NCBI RefSeq assembly: GCF_003860465.1
Contig: NZ_CP034183.1
Span: 1,564,001-1,628,000 of the forward strand
Direction: 5' to 3'
Length of the DNA: 64,000 nt
From: Deinococcus psychrotolerans
Lineage (GTDB): Bacteria; Deinococcota; Deinococci; Deinococcales; Deinococcaceae
Below the pieces are notes generated by a model. It was not told where the DNA came from. It made no database searches and saw only the letters and a program-made list of their open reading frames with translations. Positions within the stretch are counted from its first letter, which is position 1. Each line of letters opens with the position of its first letter. This document shows, piece after piece, positions 37,719 through 46,427 of the stretch. Both the position numbers and the translations under genes were made by a program.

Positions 37719-37736
37719 TAAGCGTCGTGATGACAA
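37708..37736 (-). promoter_or_regulatory. lon promoter: TTGTCA-17-TAGTAT
   Basis: On the minus strand, -35 TTGTCA (37731-37736) and -10 TAGTAT (37708-37713) are separated by exactly 17 nt. The -10 sits in the centre of the HAIR-like repeat. The leader would be about 90 nt and includes the AAGGAG site. Confidence 0.7.
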
Positions 37737-38039
37737 GTCGGGAGCGCCGTGTTCAGTGTGCCGGTCAGTGGCCTAAGCCATGAAGCTTAGAGTGGGGCTA
37801 GGAGCCCACCAGCACGCGGTTAGTGTATCCCAACGGGCCTGACACAACCCTCACCTGAACCTGACGGGGTATTTAGCGTTAACAGGGACTTGCGGCTTTG
37901 AGAAGTGGGCTTTGGGTTGCTGGGCGCTAGGACGGATTGACGCCTGTCGGGTAGGGCGAACATTCCCTCGTCCTTCCCGCCTCACAAGCCCCACCGACCA
38001 CCAACTCCTGACCACTCACCACGTCCACCCCTCCTGCAC

Positions 38040-38045
38040 TACACT
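38040..38045 (+). promoter_or_regulatory. -10 box TACACT, defines ATG 38053
   Basis: TACACT with a 7-nt spacer to ATG 38053. It rejects the 47-codon upstream extension. Confidence 0.55.
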
Positions 38046-38052
38046 GGCCCGC

Positions 38053-38484
38053 ATGAGCCGCGACGACTTTTCTCCTCCCTTACCCGGCCAACCGCCCAGC
38101 GGCGCACGAATGCTCGAACTGGTGTTTCCCAAAGACACGAATTATCATGGCACCGCTTTTGGCGGCTTCGTGTTGTCGCTGATGGACAAAGCCGCTTCGG
38201 TGGCTGCCGTAAGGCACGCCAAGCATCATGTGGTCACCGCCCGCATGGACGCGGTGGATTTTCATTTGCCCGTCCGCTTGGGCGACGCGCTGGCCCTGGA
38301 AGCTCAGGTCATCCGGGTGGGCCGCACCTCCATGACCGTACGGGTAGACGTGTTCCGTGAGACGCTGACTACCGGCGAGCAGCAACTGGCCACCAACGGC
38401 ACTTTCGTGTTCGTGGCAGTTGACCTCGATGGCCGCCCTGTGGTGGTGCCGCCGCTGGCGACAGGCAACGAAGCGCAAAACTAA
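38053..38484 (+). CDS. Acyl-CoA thioesterase, hotdog fold (YciA-like)
   Basis: 143 residues from ATG 38053. The hotdog fold is recognised from [29 protein letters not shown] (central helix with the catalytic-type Asp), [21 protein letters not shown] and the strand [12 protein letters not shown]. Hydrolysis of acyl-CoA is the likely activity; chain length is not predictable. The gene stands alone, leaderless. Confidence 0.88.
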   Translation: MSRDDFSPPLPGQPPSGARMLELVFPKDTNYHGTAFGGFVLSLMDKAASVAAVRHAKHHVVTARMDAVDFHLPVRLGDALALEAQVIRVGRTSMTVRVDVFRETLTTGEQQLATNGTFVFVAVDLDGRPVVVPPLATGNEAQN

Positions 38485-38577
38485 AAGCAAAAGGCCACGC
38501 TTGAGAACTGTCTCGTGGGAGAAGCTGGACTGCGCTGTGTGCGCCCCAATCGCGCTCCTGCAACCACACCTTCCCTT

Positions 38578-39345
38578 TTAAGCCACCACCGCTTCCCGCT
38601 GCGCCTTGTTGGGAAAGGGAGGGGAAAAGAACTGGCCGCCCTCTTCTGGACGCAGGCCCGCGCTGAGCGGCCCAAAACCGAACACCTGCGTAAAACGCCG
38701 CGCAAACGCCGCTTGGATGCTGGCAGCTTTTTGCGGCAATCCGGCAAGGCCCAGCACCCAGCCCCACTGCGAGCAAGCGTTTTCCGAGAGCGGATCGAGT
38801 TCGCTGCGGCGGCGAGCCAATTCGCAGGCGTGGTCGTAGTCGCCTTGCTCAGCCAATACGCGGCACAGTTCCGCGAGGCGGCGATCATACTCGGCGGCGA
38901 GTGTCTCGGCCCGCAGCATCAAGTAATCGTCCCACGCCGGATTGCCTTTCAGGTGCAGGCCCGCCAGAAAAAGGCCCGGCTTCCATGCCAGCGCTTGCTC
39001 GGCGCTCAACTGGCCCAGCGTGTGGGCGTCTACAAAAGCGCCGCTGAGGTCTAACGACAACCCGCACCACTGGGTTTGCAGCCGCCAAGCTTGCTCCCCC
39101 AGCGCCTGGCGCAGATGCAGGGCCGCCGTTCTCAGCGAGCCGCTGTGAGGCGAGTCGGGCCAGAGGAGTTCGAGCAAGGCGTCTTGCGGCTGCGGCCCTT
39201 CCAGCGCCAGATACAGCGCCAAAGCCAGCGCTTTGCGGGTTTTGAAGAACAAATCTTGACCACCGATTTGCAGTGACGGCGGGCCCATCACCCGAATGTG
39301 CAACTCACTTTTTTGCAGTCCACTTTTTTGCGGCGCACCTTGCAT
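38578..39345 (-). CDS. SARP-like transcriptional activator (wHTH plus BTAD)
   Basis: 255 residues. An N-terminal OmpR-type winged helix (LHIRVMGPPSLQIGGQDLFFKTRKALALALYLALEG...LLWPDS...LRTAALHLRQALG) is followed by an all-helical bacterial transcriptional activation domain (about 110-240; ELDPLSENACSQWGWVLGLAG). This is the SARP/AfsR architecture without the AAA module. The promoters it controls are unknown. The ribosome binding site is weak (AAGGAAG directly before the ATG). Confidence 0.82.
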   Translation of the reverse strand: MQGAPQKSGLQKSELHIRVMGPPSLQIGGQDLFFKTRKALALALYLALEGPQPQDALLELLWPDSPHSGSLRTAALHLRQALGEQAWRLQTQWCGLSLDLSGAFVDAHTLGQLSAEQALAWKPGLFLAGLHLKGNPAWDDYLMLRAETLAAEYDRRLAELCRVLAEQGDYDHACELARRRSELDPLSENACSQWGWVLGLAGLPQKAASIQAAFARRFTQVFGFGPLSAGLRPEEGGQFFSPPFPNKAQREAVVA

Positions 39346-39373
39346 CTTCCTTACCCCCTTTCGTTGATCCCAA

Positions 39374-39404
39374 GCCGAGAAGTTCAGTTGCCGAGAAGTT
39401 CAGT
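39374..39404 (+). repeat. Tandem 15-bp duplication
   Basis: GCCGAGAAGTTCAGT at 39374-39388 and 39390-39404 (period 16) in the gap upstream of the SARP-like gene. The rest of this 220-bp gap shows no gene. Confidence 0.8.
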
Positions 39405-39554
39405 CGAGTCTTATCAACAGTTTCCAGATCAGGCGTGACATGAGCGTGACGGGCGCGTGATGCTGAGGGTGTTGGGAAAAAGAAGGTGGAGCGCGGGGAA
39501 AGCAGCCAAGTGAACAGAAGTTAAAAATACACGGGAACTCGGCGGAATTCGTAT

Positions 39555-39560
39555 TAGGCT
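39555..39560 (+). promoter_or_regulatory. -10 box TAGGCT of the PHP phosphatase gene
   Basis: TAGGCT 5 nt before ATG 39566. Confidence 0.45.
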
Positions 39561-39565
39561 AGAGC

Positions 39566-40366
39566 ATGACGCCGATGCCTCTCCCACCGCATTTGTTCGA
39601 CTCTCACCTGCATACGCCGTTGTGCAATCACGCTGAAGGGAGTCCCCGTGAGTACGCGCAGGCGGCCCTGGATTTGGGCCTCTCGGGCGTGTGCTTTACC
39701 GATCATATCCCCATGCCGGCTTGGTTCGACGCCGAGTGGCGCATGAAGCGCGGGCAACTTGACGAGTACGTGCAGACGGTTAAAGACGTGCAGCGGGAAT
39801 TCGGGGGCCGCTTGGTGGTGCGCCTCGGCCTAGAAGCTGACTTTCACCCCGGCACCGAGCGGTATGTGGCGCAGATTCTTGAAGAACATCCGTGGGATTA
39901 CGTGATCGGCAGCGTCCATTATATCGGCGCTTGGGGCTTTGACAATCCGGCCTTCAAAGACGAGTACCGGCAGCGCGATTTGGCCGGCCTTTACCGCCAC
40001 TATTACGCTTTGGTGGAAGGGGCGGCCCGCAGCACGCTCTTTGACGCCATCGGCCACCTCGATTTGCCCAAAAAGTTCGGTGATACCGACCCCGACGGCA
40101 TGGCCGCCCTGCACGCGCTGGACGTGATCGCCATGCAGGGGCTGAGCCTCGATTTCAACACTGCCGGTTGGCGTAAGCCCGTGAAGGAAGCCTACCCAGC
40201 CCCCGATCTGGTGCGGGCCGCTGCCACGCGGGGTATTCCCTTCGTGCTGGGCAGCGACGCCCACGCCCCCGCCGAAGTCGGCTACCGGTTCGGCGACGCC
40301 GTCAAAGAAATTCACGACGTGGAAGGCGTGATTGTCAGCTACGCGGGGCGCGAGCGGGTGGGGTGA
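39566..40366 (+). CDS. Histidinol-phosphatase, PHP type (HisK-like)
   Basis: 266 residues of the PHP metal-dependent phosphoesterase family. Metal ligands are in FDSHLHTPLCNHAEG, CFTDHIP, LGLEADFHPG (Glu), IGSVHYIG, FDAIGHLD and VLGSDAHAP. This order and the DYVIGSVHYI-FDNPAF segment suit HisJ/HisK-type histidinol-phosphatase of histidine biosynthesis. Other his genes are not nearby, so a different phosphate ester cannot be excluded. Confidence 0.87.
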   Translation: MTPMPLPPHLFDSHLHTPLCNHAEGSPREYAQAALDLGLSGVCFTDHIPMPAWFDAEWRMKRGQLDEYVQTVKDVQREFGGRLVVRLGLEADFHPGTERYVAQILEEHPWDYVIGSVHYIGAWGFDNPAFKDEYRQRDLAGLYRHYYALVEGAARSTLFDAIGHLDLPKKFGDTDPDGMAALHALDVIAMQGLSLDFNTAGWRKPVKEAYPAPDLVRAAATRGIPFVLGSDAHAPAEVGYRFGDAVKEIHDVEGVIVSYAGRERVG

Positions 40367-40579
40367 ACCGAAGGAAGCCGAGAACCTGGGGGCCCATTTC
40401 TATCTTTATTGCGGCGTCCATCCCCGCCTTTCCAGTCTGCTGGCTGAGCGGCCCCTCGACCATAGCGCCCACAACGTAACCGCCCCAGAGGCTGAAACAC
40501 GCAAGCAAGTAGCCAGCAGGAATGCCGGAACCTGCAAAAGCCAGAGCCCACGCCCGCCTTCCACCCGCCCAAAACCCGC

Positions 40580-40585
40580 TACCCT
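40580..40585 (+). promoter_or_regulatory. -10 box TACCCT of polX
   Basis: TACCCT with a 6-nt spacer to ATG 40592. Confidence 0.5.
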
Positions 40586-40591
40586 ACTTCT

Positions 40592-42301
40592 ATGCTTCCC
40601 TTCACCCAAAAAGCCGCCGCCAGCGCTCTAGAAACCACCGCCGATCTGCTGGAAGTGCTGGGCGCGGAAGCGTTTAGGGCGCAGGCTTACCGCTCCGCCG
40701 CCCGCAGCATCGAAGCGCTGACCAACTGGGACGAAGCGGCCCAGAAGAACTTTCAGGGCGTGCCCAAAGTCGGCTCGGCGCTGGCGGGCGCACTCAGCGA
40801 GGCCTTGCAGATCGGCAGCTTCGGCCCCCTCACCGAGGCACTGGCCCAACTGCCGCCCGGCGTGGTGGAGTTGCTGGGCGTGCGCGGGCTGGGGCCAAAA
40901 AAAGTCCGTGCCCTCTGGCAAGGTGGATTCGATTCGCTCGAAGCGCTGCGTGAAGGGCTGGACGATGGCAGCGTAACAGCCCTCAAAGGCTTCGGCGCGA
41001 AGACGGCGGCCACGTTGCTGGAAGCGGTGGAGTTTGTGCTGGCTGCACAGGGGCGGCAACGCATGAACACCGCCCACCAGATTGCCGAGCAACTCGCGGC
41101 AAAGTTGGCCCACTTCGATGCCCGCGTCAGCGGTGACGTGCGCCGCAATTTGGAAACCACCCGCAGCGTCCGCGTCACGGTCAGCGCCACGCCGCAGGAG
41201 ATTCGCGCCGCCTTGCCTGAGTTGGCATTAGAGCAAGTCGACAAACGCCCGGTGCTGAGCGGCACCTGGGAAGGCGTGCCGATCGAACTCCCCTATGCGG
41301 CGGCAGACGTGCGCGGGGCGCTGGACTTGATGATGGGCGGCGGCGCGGCTTACCGGGAAAATCTGCGCTCGGAAGCGGCGCGGCAGGGCTTTGATCTCAA
41401 CGGGCGCGGACTGCATAGGGGGAAGCAGGGCAGCGGCGAAACGCTCCAAACTCCTGCTGAACAAGATGTGCTGGCCGCACTCGGCCTCCCCTACCGGCCC
41501 GCCGAATACCGAGACCCCGAACACGACGCCGTGTGGCAGAGTTTGCCGCAGCCCACTGACCTGATTCAACCTCAGGACATCAAAGGCTACATCCACACCC
41601 ACTCGACTTGGAGCGACGGCGCGGCGAGTTTGCGCGAAATGGTGGACGCCGCGCAGCAGTTGGGCGGCTACCTCGGCACGGCGGATCACTCGCGCAGCGC
41701 CTTTTACGCCAACGGACTTACCCCCGAACGGTTGCGGGCGCAAATCAAGGAAGTGCGCGAACTCCAGCGGGCGGGCCTGCCGGTCATCGCGGGCAGCGAA
41801 GTGGACATTCTGGAAGACGGCTCACTCGACTTTGACGACGAGTTGCTGAGTGAGCTGGACTATGTGGTGGCCTCGGTTCACAGCCACTTCACGCTCAGCG
41901 GGGCAGCACAGACCGAGCGGCTGATTAAGGCCGTTTCACACCCGCTCATCACCGTTCTGGGCCATGCCACCGGCAGGCTGCTGCTGCGCCGTCCGAGCTA
42001 CGCACTTGATTTGGACGCCGTGCTGGACGCCTGTGAGATTCATCAAACGGTGGTGGAAATCAACGCCAGCCCTTACCGGCTAGACATAGATTGGCGTTTT
42101 GCGCTGCGTTACCGCGCCCGCCTCAAATTCGCCCTCAACACCGACGCCCACGCCGTTCACGGTCTGAGTGACATCCATTACGGCGCACTGGTGGCCCGCA
42201 AAGCCGGACTGACGGCTGCCGAGGTGGTCAACACCCTCCCACAGGCCGACTTCCTGGCGTTCGTGGCGGCTCAGCGGAGAAGCCGGAGCTCAGCTTCATA
42301 G
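40592..42301 (+). CDS. polX: PolX: family X DNA polymerase-like/PHP exonuclease
   Basis: 569 residues. The order is an 8-kDa HhH domain (1-85), fingers with HhH (LLGVRGLGPKKVRALW), a palm (170-280) and a C-terminal PHP domain (about 330-560). The PHP metal ligands look complete: GYIHTHSTWSDG, GTADHS, AGSEVDIL, ASVHSHF, LGHATG and LNTDAHA. In the palm, the usual GS-RR-ET-x2-D-x-D segment reads SGDVRRNLETTRSVRV (180-195): the two catalytic Asp positions are Ser 192 and Arg 194. The third Asp may be that in AADVRG (Asp 239). I predict strong nuclease and weak or absent polymerase activity. Involved in break and base-excision repair in Deinococcus. Confidence 0.9.
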   Translation: MLPFTQKAAASALETTADLLEVLGAEAFRAQAYRSAARSIEALTNWDEAAQKNFQGVPKVGSALAGALSEALQIGSFGPLTEALAQLPPGVVELLGVRGLGPKKVRALWQGGFDSLEALREGLDDGSVTALKGFGAKTAATLLEAVEFVLAAQGRQRMNTAHQIAEQLAAKLAHFDARVSGDVRRNLETTRSVRVTVSATPQEIRAALPELALEQVDKRPVLSGTWEGVPIELPYAAADVRGALDLMMGGGAAYRENLRSEAARQGFDLNGRGLHRGKQGSGETLQTPAEQDVLAALGLPYRPAEYRDPEHDAVWQSLPQPTDLIQPQDIKGYIHTHSTWSDGAASLREMVDAAQQLGGYLGTADHSRSAFYANGLTPERLRAQIKEVRELQRAGLPVIAGSEVDILEDGSLDFDDELLSELDYVVASVHSHFTLSGAAQTERLIKAVSHPLITVLGHATGRLLLRRPSYALDLDAVLDACEIHQTVVEINASPYRLDIDWRFALRYRARLKFALNTDAHAVHGLSDIHYGALVARKAGLTAAEVVNTLPQADFLAFVAAQRRSRSSAS

Positions 42302-42323
42302 AATAAAAATTTCACACCCGCGC

Positions 42324-42352
42324 TTGACAAGTCGGCTGAGCGTGGCAAGATT
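42324..42352 (+). promoter_or_regulatory. livJ promoter: TTGACA-17-AAGATT
   Basis: -35 TTGACA (42324-42329), spacer 17, -10 AAGATT (42347-42352). The leader is about 42 nt, with GGAG before ATG 42401. Confidence 0.6.
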
Positions 42353-42400
42353 AAAGCCACTCTTTATCAAACTTGCTCCTCACTGGAGTCTGGAGATCAC

Positions 42401-43558
42401 ATGAAACGAACCCTCAGTTTACTTCTGCTCAGCGCCCTCAGCCTCGCCGCCGCTCAAAAAGTCGCCACACCGATTGCGATTGGAATCGCGGTGGCGCAAA
42501 CCAGCAACGCTTCGCTGTTCGGTCAGGAACAGGTGATCGGAGCCAAACTGGCCGAGAAATTTTTGAATGCACGCGGCGGCGTGGGCGGCACCCCGATCAA
42601 ATTGGTCTTTCAAGACACCAGCGGCGATGAAGCCGGAGCCATCAACGCCTTTCAAAACCTGATCAGCAAAGACAACGTGGTCGGCATCGTGGGGCCAACG
42701 CTTTCTCAGCAGGCCTTCAGCGCCGACCCCATCGCCGACCGTGCCAAAGTGCCAGTAATTGGGCCGAGCAACACCGCCAAAGGCATTCCGCAGATCGGCG
42801 CGTACATCTCCCGCGTTTCTGCGCCGGTCACAGCGATTGCGCCCAACGCGCTCAAACAGGCCCTCAAGATCAATCCCAAGCTCAAGAAAGTGGCGGTGCT
42901 CTACGCCCAGAACGACGCTTTCTCGACTTCTGAGACGGGGATCTTCCAGCAGACGGCCAAAGACCTCGATCTCAACATCGCCACCGTGCAAAAGTTCCAG
43001 ACCACCGACAACGACTTCACCACGCAGGTCACGGCGGTGCTGGGCGAGAACGTGGATCTGGTGATCATCTCCGGACTGGCCAATGACAGCGGCAACCTGA
43101 TCAAGCAGCTGCGTCAACTCGGCTACAAGGGGCTGATCGTGGGCGGCAACGGCCTGAACAGTTCCAGCATGTTTCCCATCTGCGGCCAGTACTGTGACGG
43201 CGTGATTGTCGCGCAGGCCTACAGCCCCACCCAATCGAGCGCCGCCAACCAGCTGTTTGCCCGTGAATACAAGGCGCAGTACAAAAAAGATCCACCTCAA
43301 TTCGCGGCTCAGGCGTACACCGGTGTGCAGGTCTTCGTGGACGCCCTCAAGGTGCTTGACCGCAAGAAGAAAATCGCCGACTGGGATCTGGGCGAACTCA
43401 GAGTGGCCCTCAACAAACAGATCCTGATCGGGAAATACAAGACGCCCCTAGGCGAACTCAGCTTCGATAAAGACGGCGACATCGTGCAGCAGGCGTTCTA
43501 CGTGGCGCAAATCAAGATGAAAGACGCCAAGAACGGCACCTTCGTCTTTTTGAAGTAA
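42401..43558 (+). CDS. livJ: Branched-chain amino acid ABC transporter, substrate-binding protein
   Basis: 385-residue periplasmic-binding protein type I. The signal peptide is MKRTLSLLLLSALSLAAAQ. The mature part has VAQTSNASLFGQEQVIGAKLAEKFLNARGGVGG (leucine-binding-protein motif), NLISKDNVVGIVGPTLSQQA and AVLYAQNDAFSTSE. It begins the liv cluster: livJ, livH, livM, livG, then livF after an interruption. A strong TTGACA promoter precedes it and a stem-loop follows it. Confidence 0.93.
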   Translation: MKRTLSLLLLSALSLAAAQKVATPIAIGIAVAQTSNASLFGQEQVIGAKLAEKFLNARGGVGGTPIKLVFQDTSGDEAGAINAFQNLISKDNVVGIVGPTLSQQAFSADPIADRAKVPVIGPSNTAKGIPQIGAYISRVSAPVTAIAPNALKQALKINPKLKKVAVLYAQNDAFSTSETGIFQQTAKDLDLNIATVQKFQTTDNDFTTQVTAVLGENVDLVIISGLANDSGNLIKQLRQLGYKGLIVGGNGLNSSSMFPICGQYCDGVIVAQAYSPTQSSAANQLFAREYKAQYKKDPPQFAAQAYTGVQVFVDALKVLDRKKKIADWDLGELRVALNKQILIGKYKTPLGELSFDKDGDIVQQAFYVAQIKMKDAKNGTFVFLK

Positions 43559-43568
43559 GCAAATACCC

Positions 43569-43620
43569 AGTGGGGAGTGGAGAGTGGGACTTTATTTTTT
43601 CCTGCTCACCACTCCCCACT
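43569..43620 (+). repeat. Stem-loop between livJ and livH
   Basis: Perfect 12-bp arms AGTGGGGAGTGG (43569-43580) and CCACTCCCCACT (43609-43620). It is placed where an intercistronic hairpin could keep livJ mRNA more abundant than livHMG, a common arrangement in binding-protein operons. Confidence 0.65.
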
Positions 43621-43644
43621 TGTGGGTAAAAAGGAGCGTATTCC

Positions 43645-44619
43645 TTGGAACTGAGCGGTTTTTTACAAAATGTCCTGAACGGTCTGGCGATTGGCAGCGT
43701 CTACGCCATTTTTGCGCTGGGCTACACGCTGGTGTTCTCGATTCTGGGCATCATCAATTTCGCGCACGGCGCGGTGTTCACGCTGGGCGCTTACTTTACC
43801 TACACTCTGATCTCCGGTCAGTTTAGTGACAACGGCTTGCTGAAGGGCCTCAATTTGTTTCCCAATGGCTCACCGCTCTCGGGCAGCGCCTGGGGCTTTG
43901 CTCTCTCCGCGCTCATCGGCTCGCTGCTGGCAGGAGTGGTTGCCGTCATCATCGAGCGCCTCGCCTTCCGGCCCATGCGGACGCGCAGCGCCGACCCACT
44001 GCTGGCGCTGGTGAGTTCGCTGGGCGTGGCGCTGGTGATCGTCAACCTGATTCAGATTCTGGTGGGCGCGGAGAGCTACTCGTTTCCCGATGGCATTTAC
44101 GGCAACCTGCCGCCCGCACTGCTGTTTCATCTGGGCGACAAAACCATCATCATCCGTACGGTGCAGGTCATTATTTTTGCCGTCAGCATGGTGCTGCTGC
44201 TGGTTCTCGGCTGGGTCATCGGGCGCACCCGCACCGGCAAGGCGCTCAGGGCCGTTGCTGAAAACCCCGGCACCGCTTCGCTGCTGGGCATCAGCGTAGA
44301 CCGCTTTGTCATCATCACCTTTTTTCTGTCGGGACTCCTCGGCGGCCTCGCTGGAACGCTGGTCGGTAGTTCGTTTGGCATCGCGGGGCCGTACTTCGGC
44401 GTCACCTTCGGCCTTAAGGGGCTGGCCGTCATCGTGTTGGGCGGGCTGGGCAGTATTCCCGGCGCAGTAGTGGGCGGACTGGTCATCGGGCTGGCCGAGG
44501 CGTTCGTGCCTTCCCAGTACAGCGCTTACAAGGAAGCGGTGGCCTTTGCGCTGCTGTTCATTATTTTGCTGGTGCGTCCTCAGGGCTTGCTGGGCCAGGC
44601 GCAGATTCAAAAGGTTTAA
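43645..44619 (+). CDS. livH: Branched-chain amino acid ABC transporter permease LivH
   Basis: 324-residue permease. It has the LivH start (LQNVLNGLAIGSVYAIFALGYTLVFSILGIINFAHGAVFTLGAY), about eight membrane segments, and the EAA-like coupling loop GRTRTGKALRAVAENPGTASLLGISVDRFV. The start codon is TTG at 43645, with AAGGAG 8 nt upstream. livM follows 3 nt after the stop. Confidence 0.93.
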   Translation: MELSGFLQNVLNGLAIGSVYAIFALGYTLVFSILGIINFAHGAVFTLGAYFTYTLISGQFSDNGLLKGLNLFPNGSPLSGSAWGFALSALIGSLLAGVVAVIIERLAFRPMRTRSADPLLALVSSLGVALVIVNLIQILVGAESYSFPDGIYGNLPPALLFHLGDKTIIIRTVQVIIFAVSMVLLLVLGWVIGRTRTGKALRAVAENPGTASLLGISVDRFVIITFFLSGLLGGLAGTLVGSSFGIAGPYFGVTFGLKGLAVIVLGGLGSIPGAVVGGLVIGLAEAFVPSQYSAYKEAVAFALLFIILLVRPQGLLGQAQIQKV

Positions 44620-44622
44620 TGT

Positions 44623-45570
44623 ATGGAATTTCTGCAACAATACGGCTTTCTGATCGCCACCATGCTTCAGCAGGGTCTTTTGGGCCTGAGCCTCTACGCC
44701 CCGCTGATGGCCGGACAACTCTCGCTGGCGAGTCCGGGGTTTTACGCGGTGGGCGGCTATATCGCTGCCATTCTACTGACCAATCCGGCCTTCGCGGGCT
44801 GGCGCGACTCGCTGGGGTACGGCATCTATCCGCTGACCTGGCTGCTCGCGGCTCTGGCCTGTGCGCTGCTCGGTCTTCTCGTGGGCGTTCCGGCGCTGCG
44901 GCTGCGCGGCATCTATCTGGCACTGGCCACCATCGCTTTCGTGGAAATTTTGCGGGTGCTGTCGCTCAACCTAGAAATTACTGGTGGGGCAGTGGGCATT
45001 TTCGCCATTCCGCAACCTTTCGGCTTCGTTGACCGCTGGCAGTACCTGTGGCTGTTCTTGCCGCTGCTGATCCTGACCCTGCTGTTCTTCCGACAGCTCT
45101 CCAAATCGCGCACGGGCCGGGCCTTCCGGGCCATCCGCGAGGACGAGCTGGCTGCCGACGCGATGGGCGTGTCGCCAACCCGCTACAAGGTGCTGGCCTT
45201 TGTCATCGGCGCAGTGCTGGCCGGCATCGTCGGCTCGATGAGCGCTCCCTTTCTCAATACCTGGAACGCCAAGCAGGGCACTTTCGACGCCTCTATCGCT
45301 TACCTGGCCTTCGTGCTGATCGGCGGCAGCCGCAGCATGTGGGGGCCGCTGGTGGGCGGGGCGCTGCTGTCGGCCCTCCCGGAAGTGCTGCGCGGGCTGG
45401 CTGATTGGCGCTTGGTGATCAACGGGCTGGTGCTGGTGGTGGCGAGTCTTTATTTGCCGCAGGGCATCGTGGGCAGCCTGAGCCGCAAGCCCAAGCCGCC
45501 GACCCGTCCCAAGCCGCCGACGCTCAACGAAGGCCCGTCGGGGCCGCCCTACACGTCGGAGACGACATGA
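44623..45570 (+). CDS. livM: Branched-chain amino acid ABC transporter permease LivM
   Basis: 315-residue permease with the LivM pattern: GQLSLASPGFYAVGGYIAAILL, LLVGVPALRLRGIYLALATIAFVEILRV, and the coupling loop LSKSRTGRAFRAIREDELAADAMGVSPTRYK. The C-terminus is a Pro/Lys-rich cytoplasmic tail (KPKPPTRPKPPTLNEG). It overlaps livG by ATGA (45567-45570). Confidence 0.93.
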   Translation: MEFLQQYGFLIATMLQQGLLGLSLYAPLMAGQLSLASPGFYAVGGYIAAILLTNPAFAGWRDSLGYGIYPLTWLLAALACALLGLLVGVPALRLRGIYLALATIAFVEILRVLSLNLEITGGAVGIFAIPQPFGFVDRWQYLWLFLPLLILTLLFFRQLSKSRTGRAFRAIREDELAADAMGVSPTRYKVLAFVIGAVLAGIVGSMSAPFLNTWNAKQGTFDASIAYLAFVLIGGSRSMWGPLVGGALLSALPEVLRGLADWRLVINGLVLVVASLYLPQGIVGSLSRKPKPPTRPKPPTLNEGPSGPPYTSETT

Positions 45571-46364
45571 CGCTTTCTAATACGCTTCAGCAAAAACCCG
45601 TGCCCGAAATTCCGATTCTCCTCGACGCCCAGCACCTGACGCGGCGCTTCGGCGGCCTGGTGGCGGTGGGCGACGTGTCGTTTCAGGTGCGGCGCGGCGA
45701 GATTTTCGGGTTGATCGGCCCCAACGGTGCGGGCAAAACCACTCTCTTTAACTTGATGACCGGCCTGACGCCGCCCAGCAGCGGCTCACTGAGTTTCGGG
45801 GGCCAGAATATGACCGGCCTCGCGCCTTATCAGGTGGCCGAAGCGGGCATCAGCCGCACCTTCCAGAACATTCGGCTGTTCGGGCCGCTCTCGGCGCTGG
45901 AAAATGTCAAGATTGCCCAGCACAGCCGCACCCACGCCGGACTGTGGACGGGCATCTTTGGCCGCGACAAAGCCGAGGAGCGCCGAGTCGAGCAGCGGGC
46001 CTGGGAACTGCTGGATTTGGTGGGTCTGGCTGATCGGGCCGGAGAGCAGGCCGCCAACTTCGCCTACGGCGACCAGCGCCGCTTAGAAATCGCCCGCGCT
46101 TTGGCCACCCAGCCGCGTGCCCTGCTGCTCGACGAACCGGCTGCGGGCATGAATACCGCCGAAAAGAGCGCCCTGACCACCTTCATTCGGGAAGTCCGTG
46201 ACCAGTTCGACCTGACGGTGATGGTCATCGAACACCACGTGCCGCTGGTGATGAATTTGTGTGACCGTGTGGCCGTGCTGAACTTCGGGCAATTAATCGC
46301 GGTGGGCAACCCCGCCGACGTGCAGCGCGATCCCAAAGTCATCGAAGCGTATTTGGGGGCCTGA
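45567..46364 (+). CDS. livG: Branched-chain amino acid ABC transporter ATPase LivG
   Basis: 265 residues from ATG 45567. Walker A is GLIGPNGAGKTTLFNLMTG. In place of the classical LSGGQ signature it has the LivG-type ANFAYGDQRRLEIARAL, with Walker B LLLDEPAAGMN and the H-loop MVIEHHV. The frame is open upstream to 45405 only as a shadow of livM. livF does not follow directly, because an opposing acetyltransferase gene intervenes. Confidence 0.93.
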   Translation: MTLSNTLQQKPVPEIPILLDAQHLTRRFGGLVAVGDVSFQVRRGEIFGLIGPNGAGKTTLFNLMTGLTPPSSGSLSFGGQNMTGLAPYQVAEAGISRTFQNIRLFGPLSALENVKIAQHSRTHAGLWTGIFGRDKAEERRVEQRAWELLDLVGLADRAGEQAANFAYGDQRRLEIARALATQPRALLLDEPAAGMNTAEKSALTTFIREVRDQFDLTVMVIEHHVPLVMNLCDRVAVLNFGQLIAVGNPADVQRDPKVIEAYLGA

Positions 46365-46427
46365 GGAGATGGGGGAAGCAGGAGAGCACTCGCGGCACTC
46401 ACCGACCTGCATCCCAGGGGTCTGTGC

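Larger units (their letters stand above)
37609..38052. other. Intergenic region between lon and the thioesterase gene
   Basis: 444 bp. It holds the lon promoter/operator (37698-37736) and, at its right end, the TACACT box of the thioesterase gene. Between about 37740 and 38030 I see no gene, RNA or hairpin. Confidence 0.5.
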
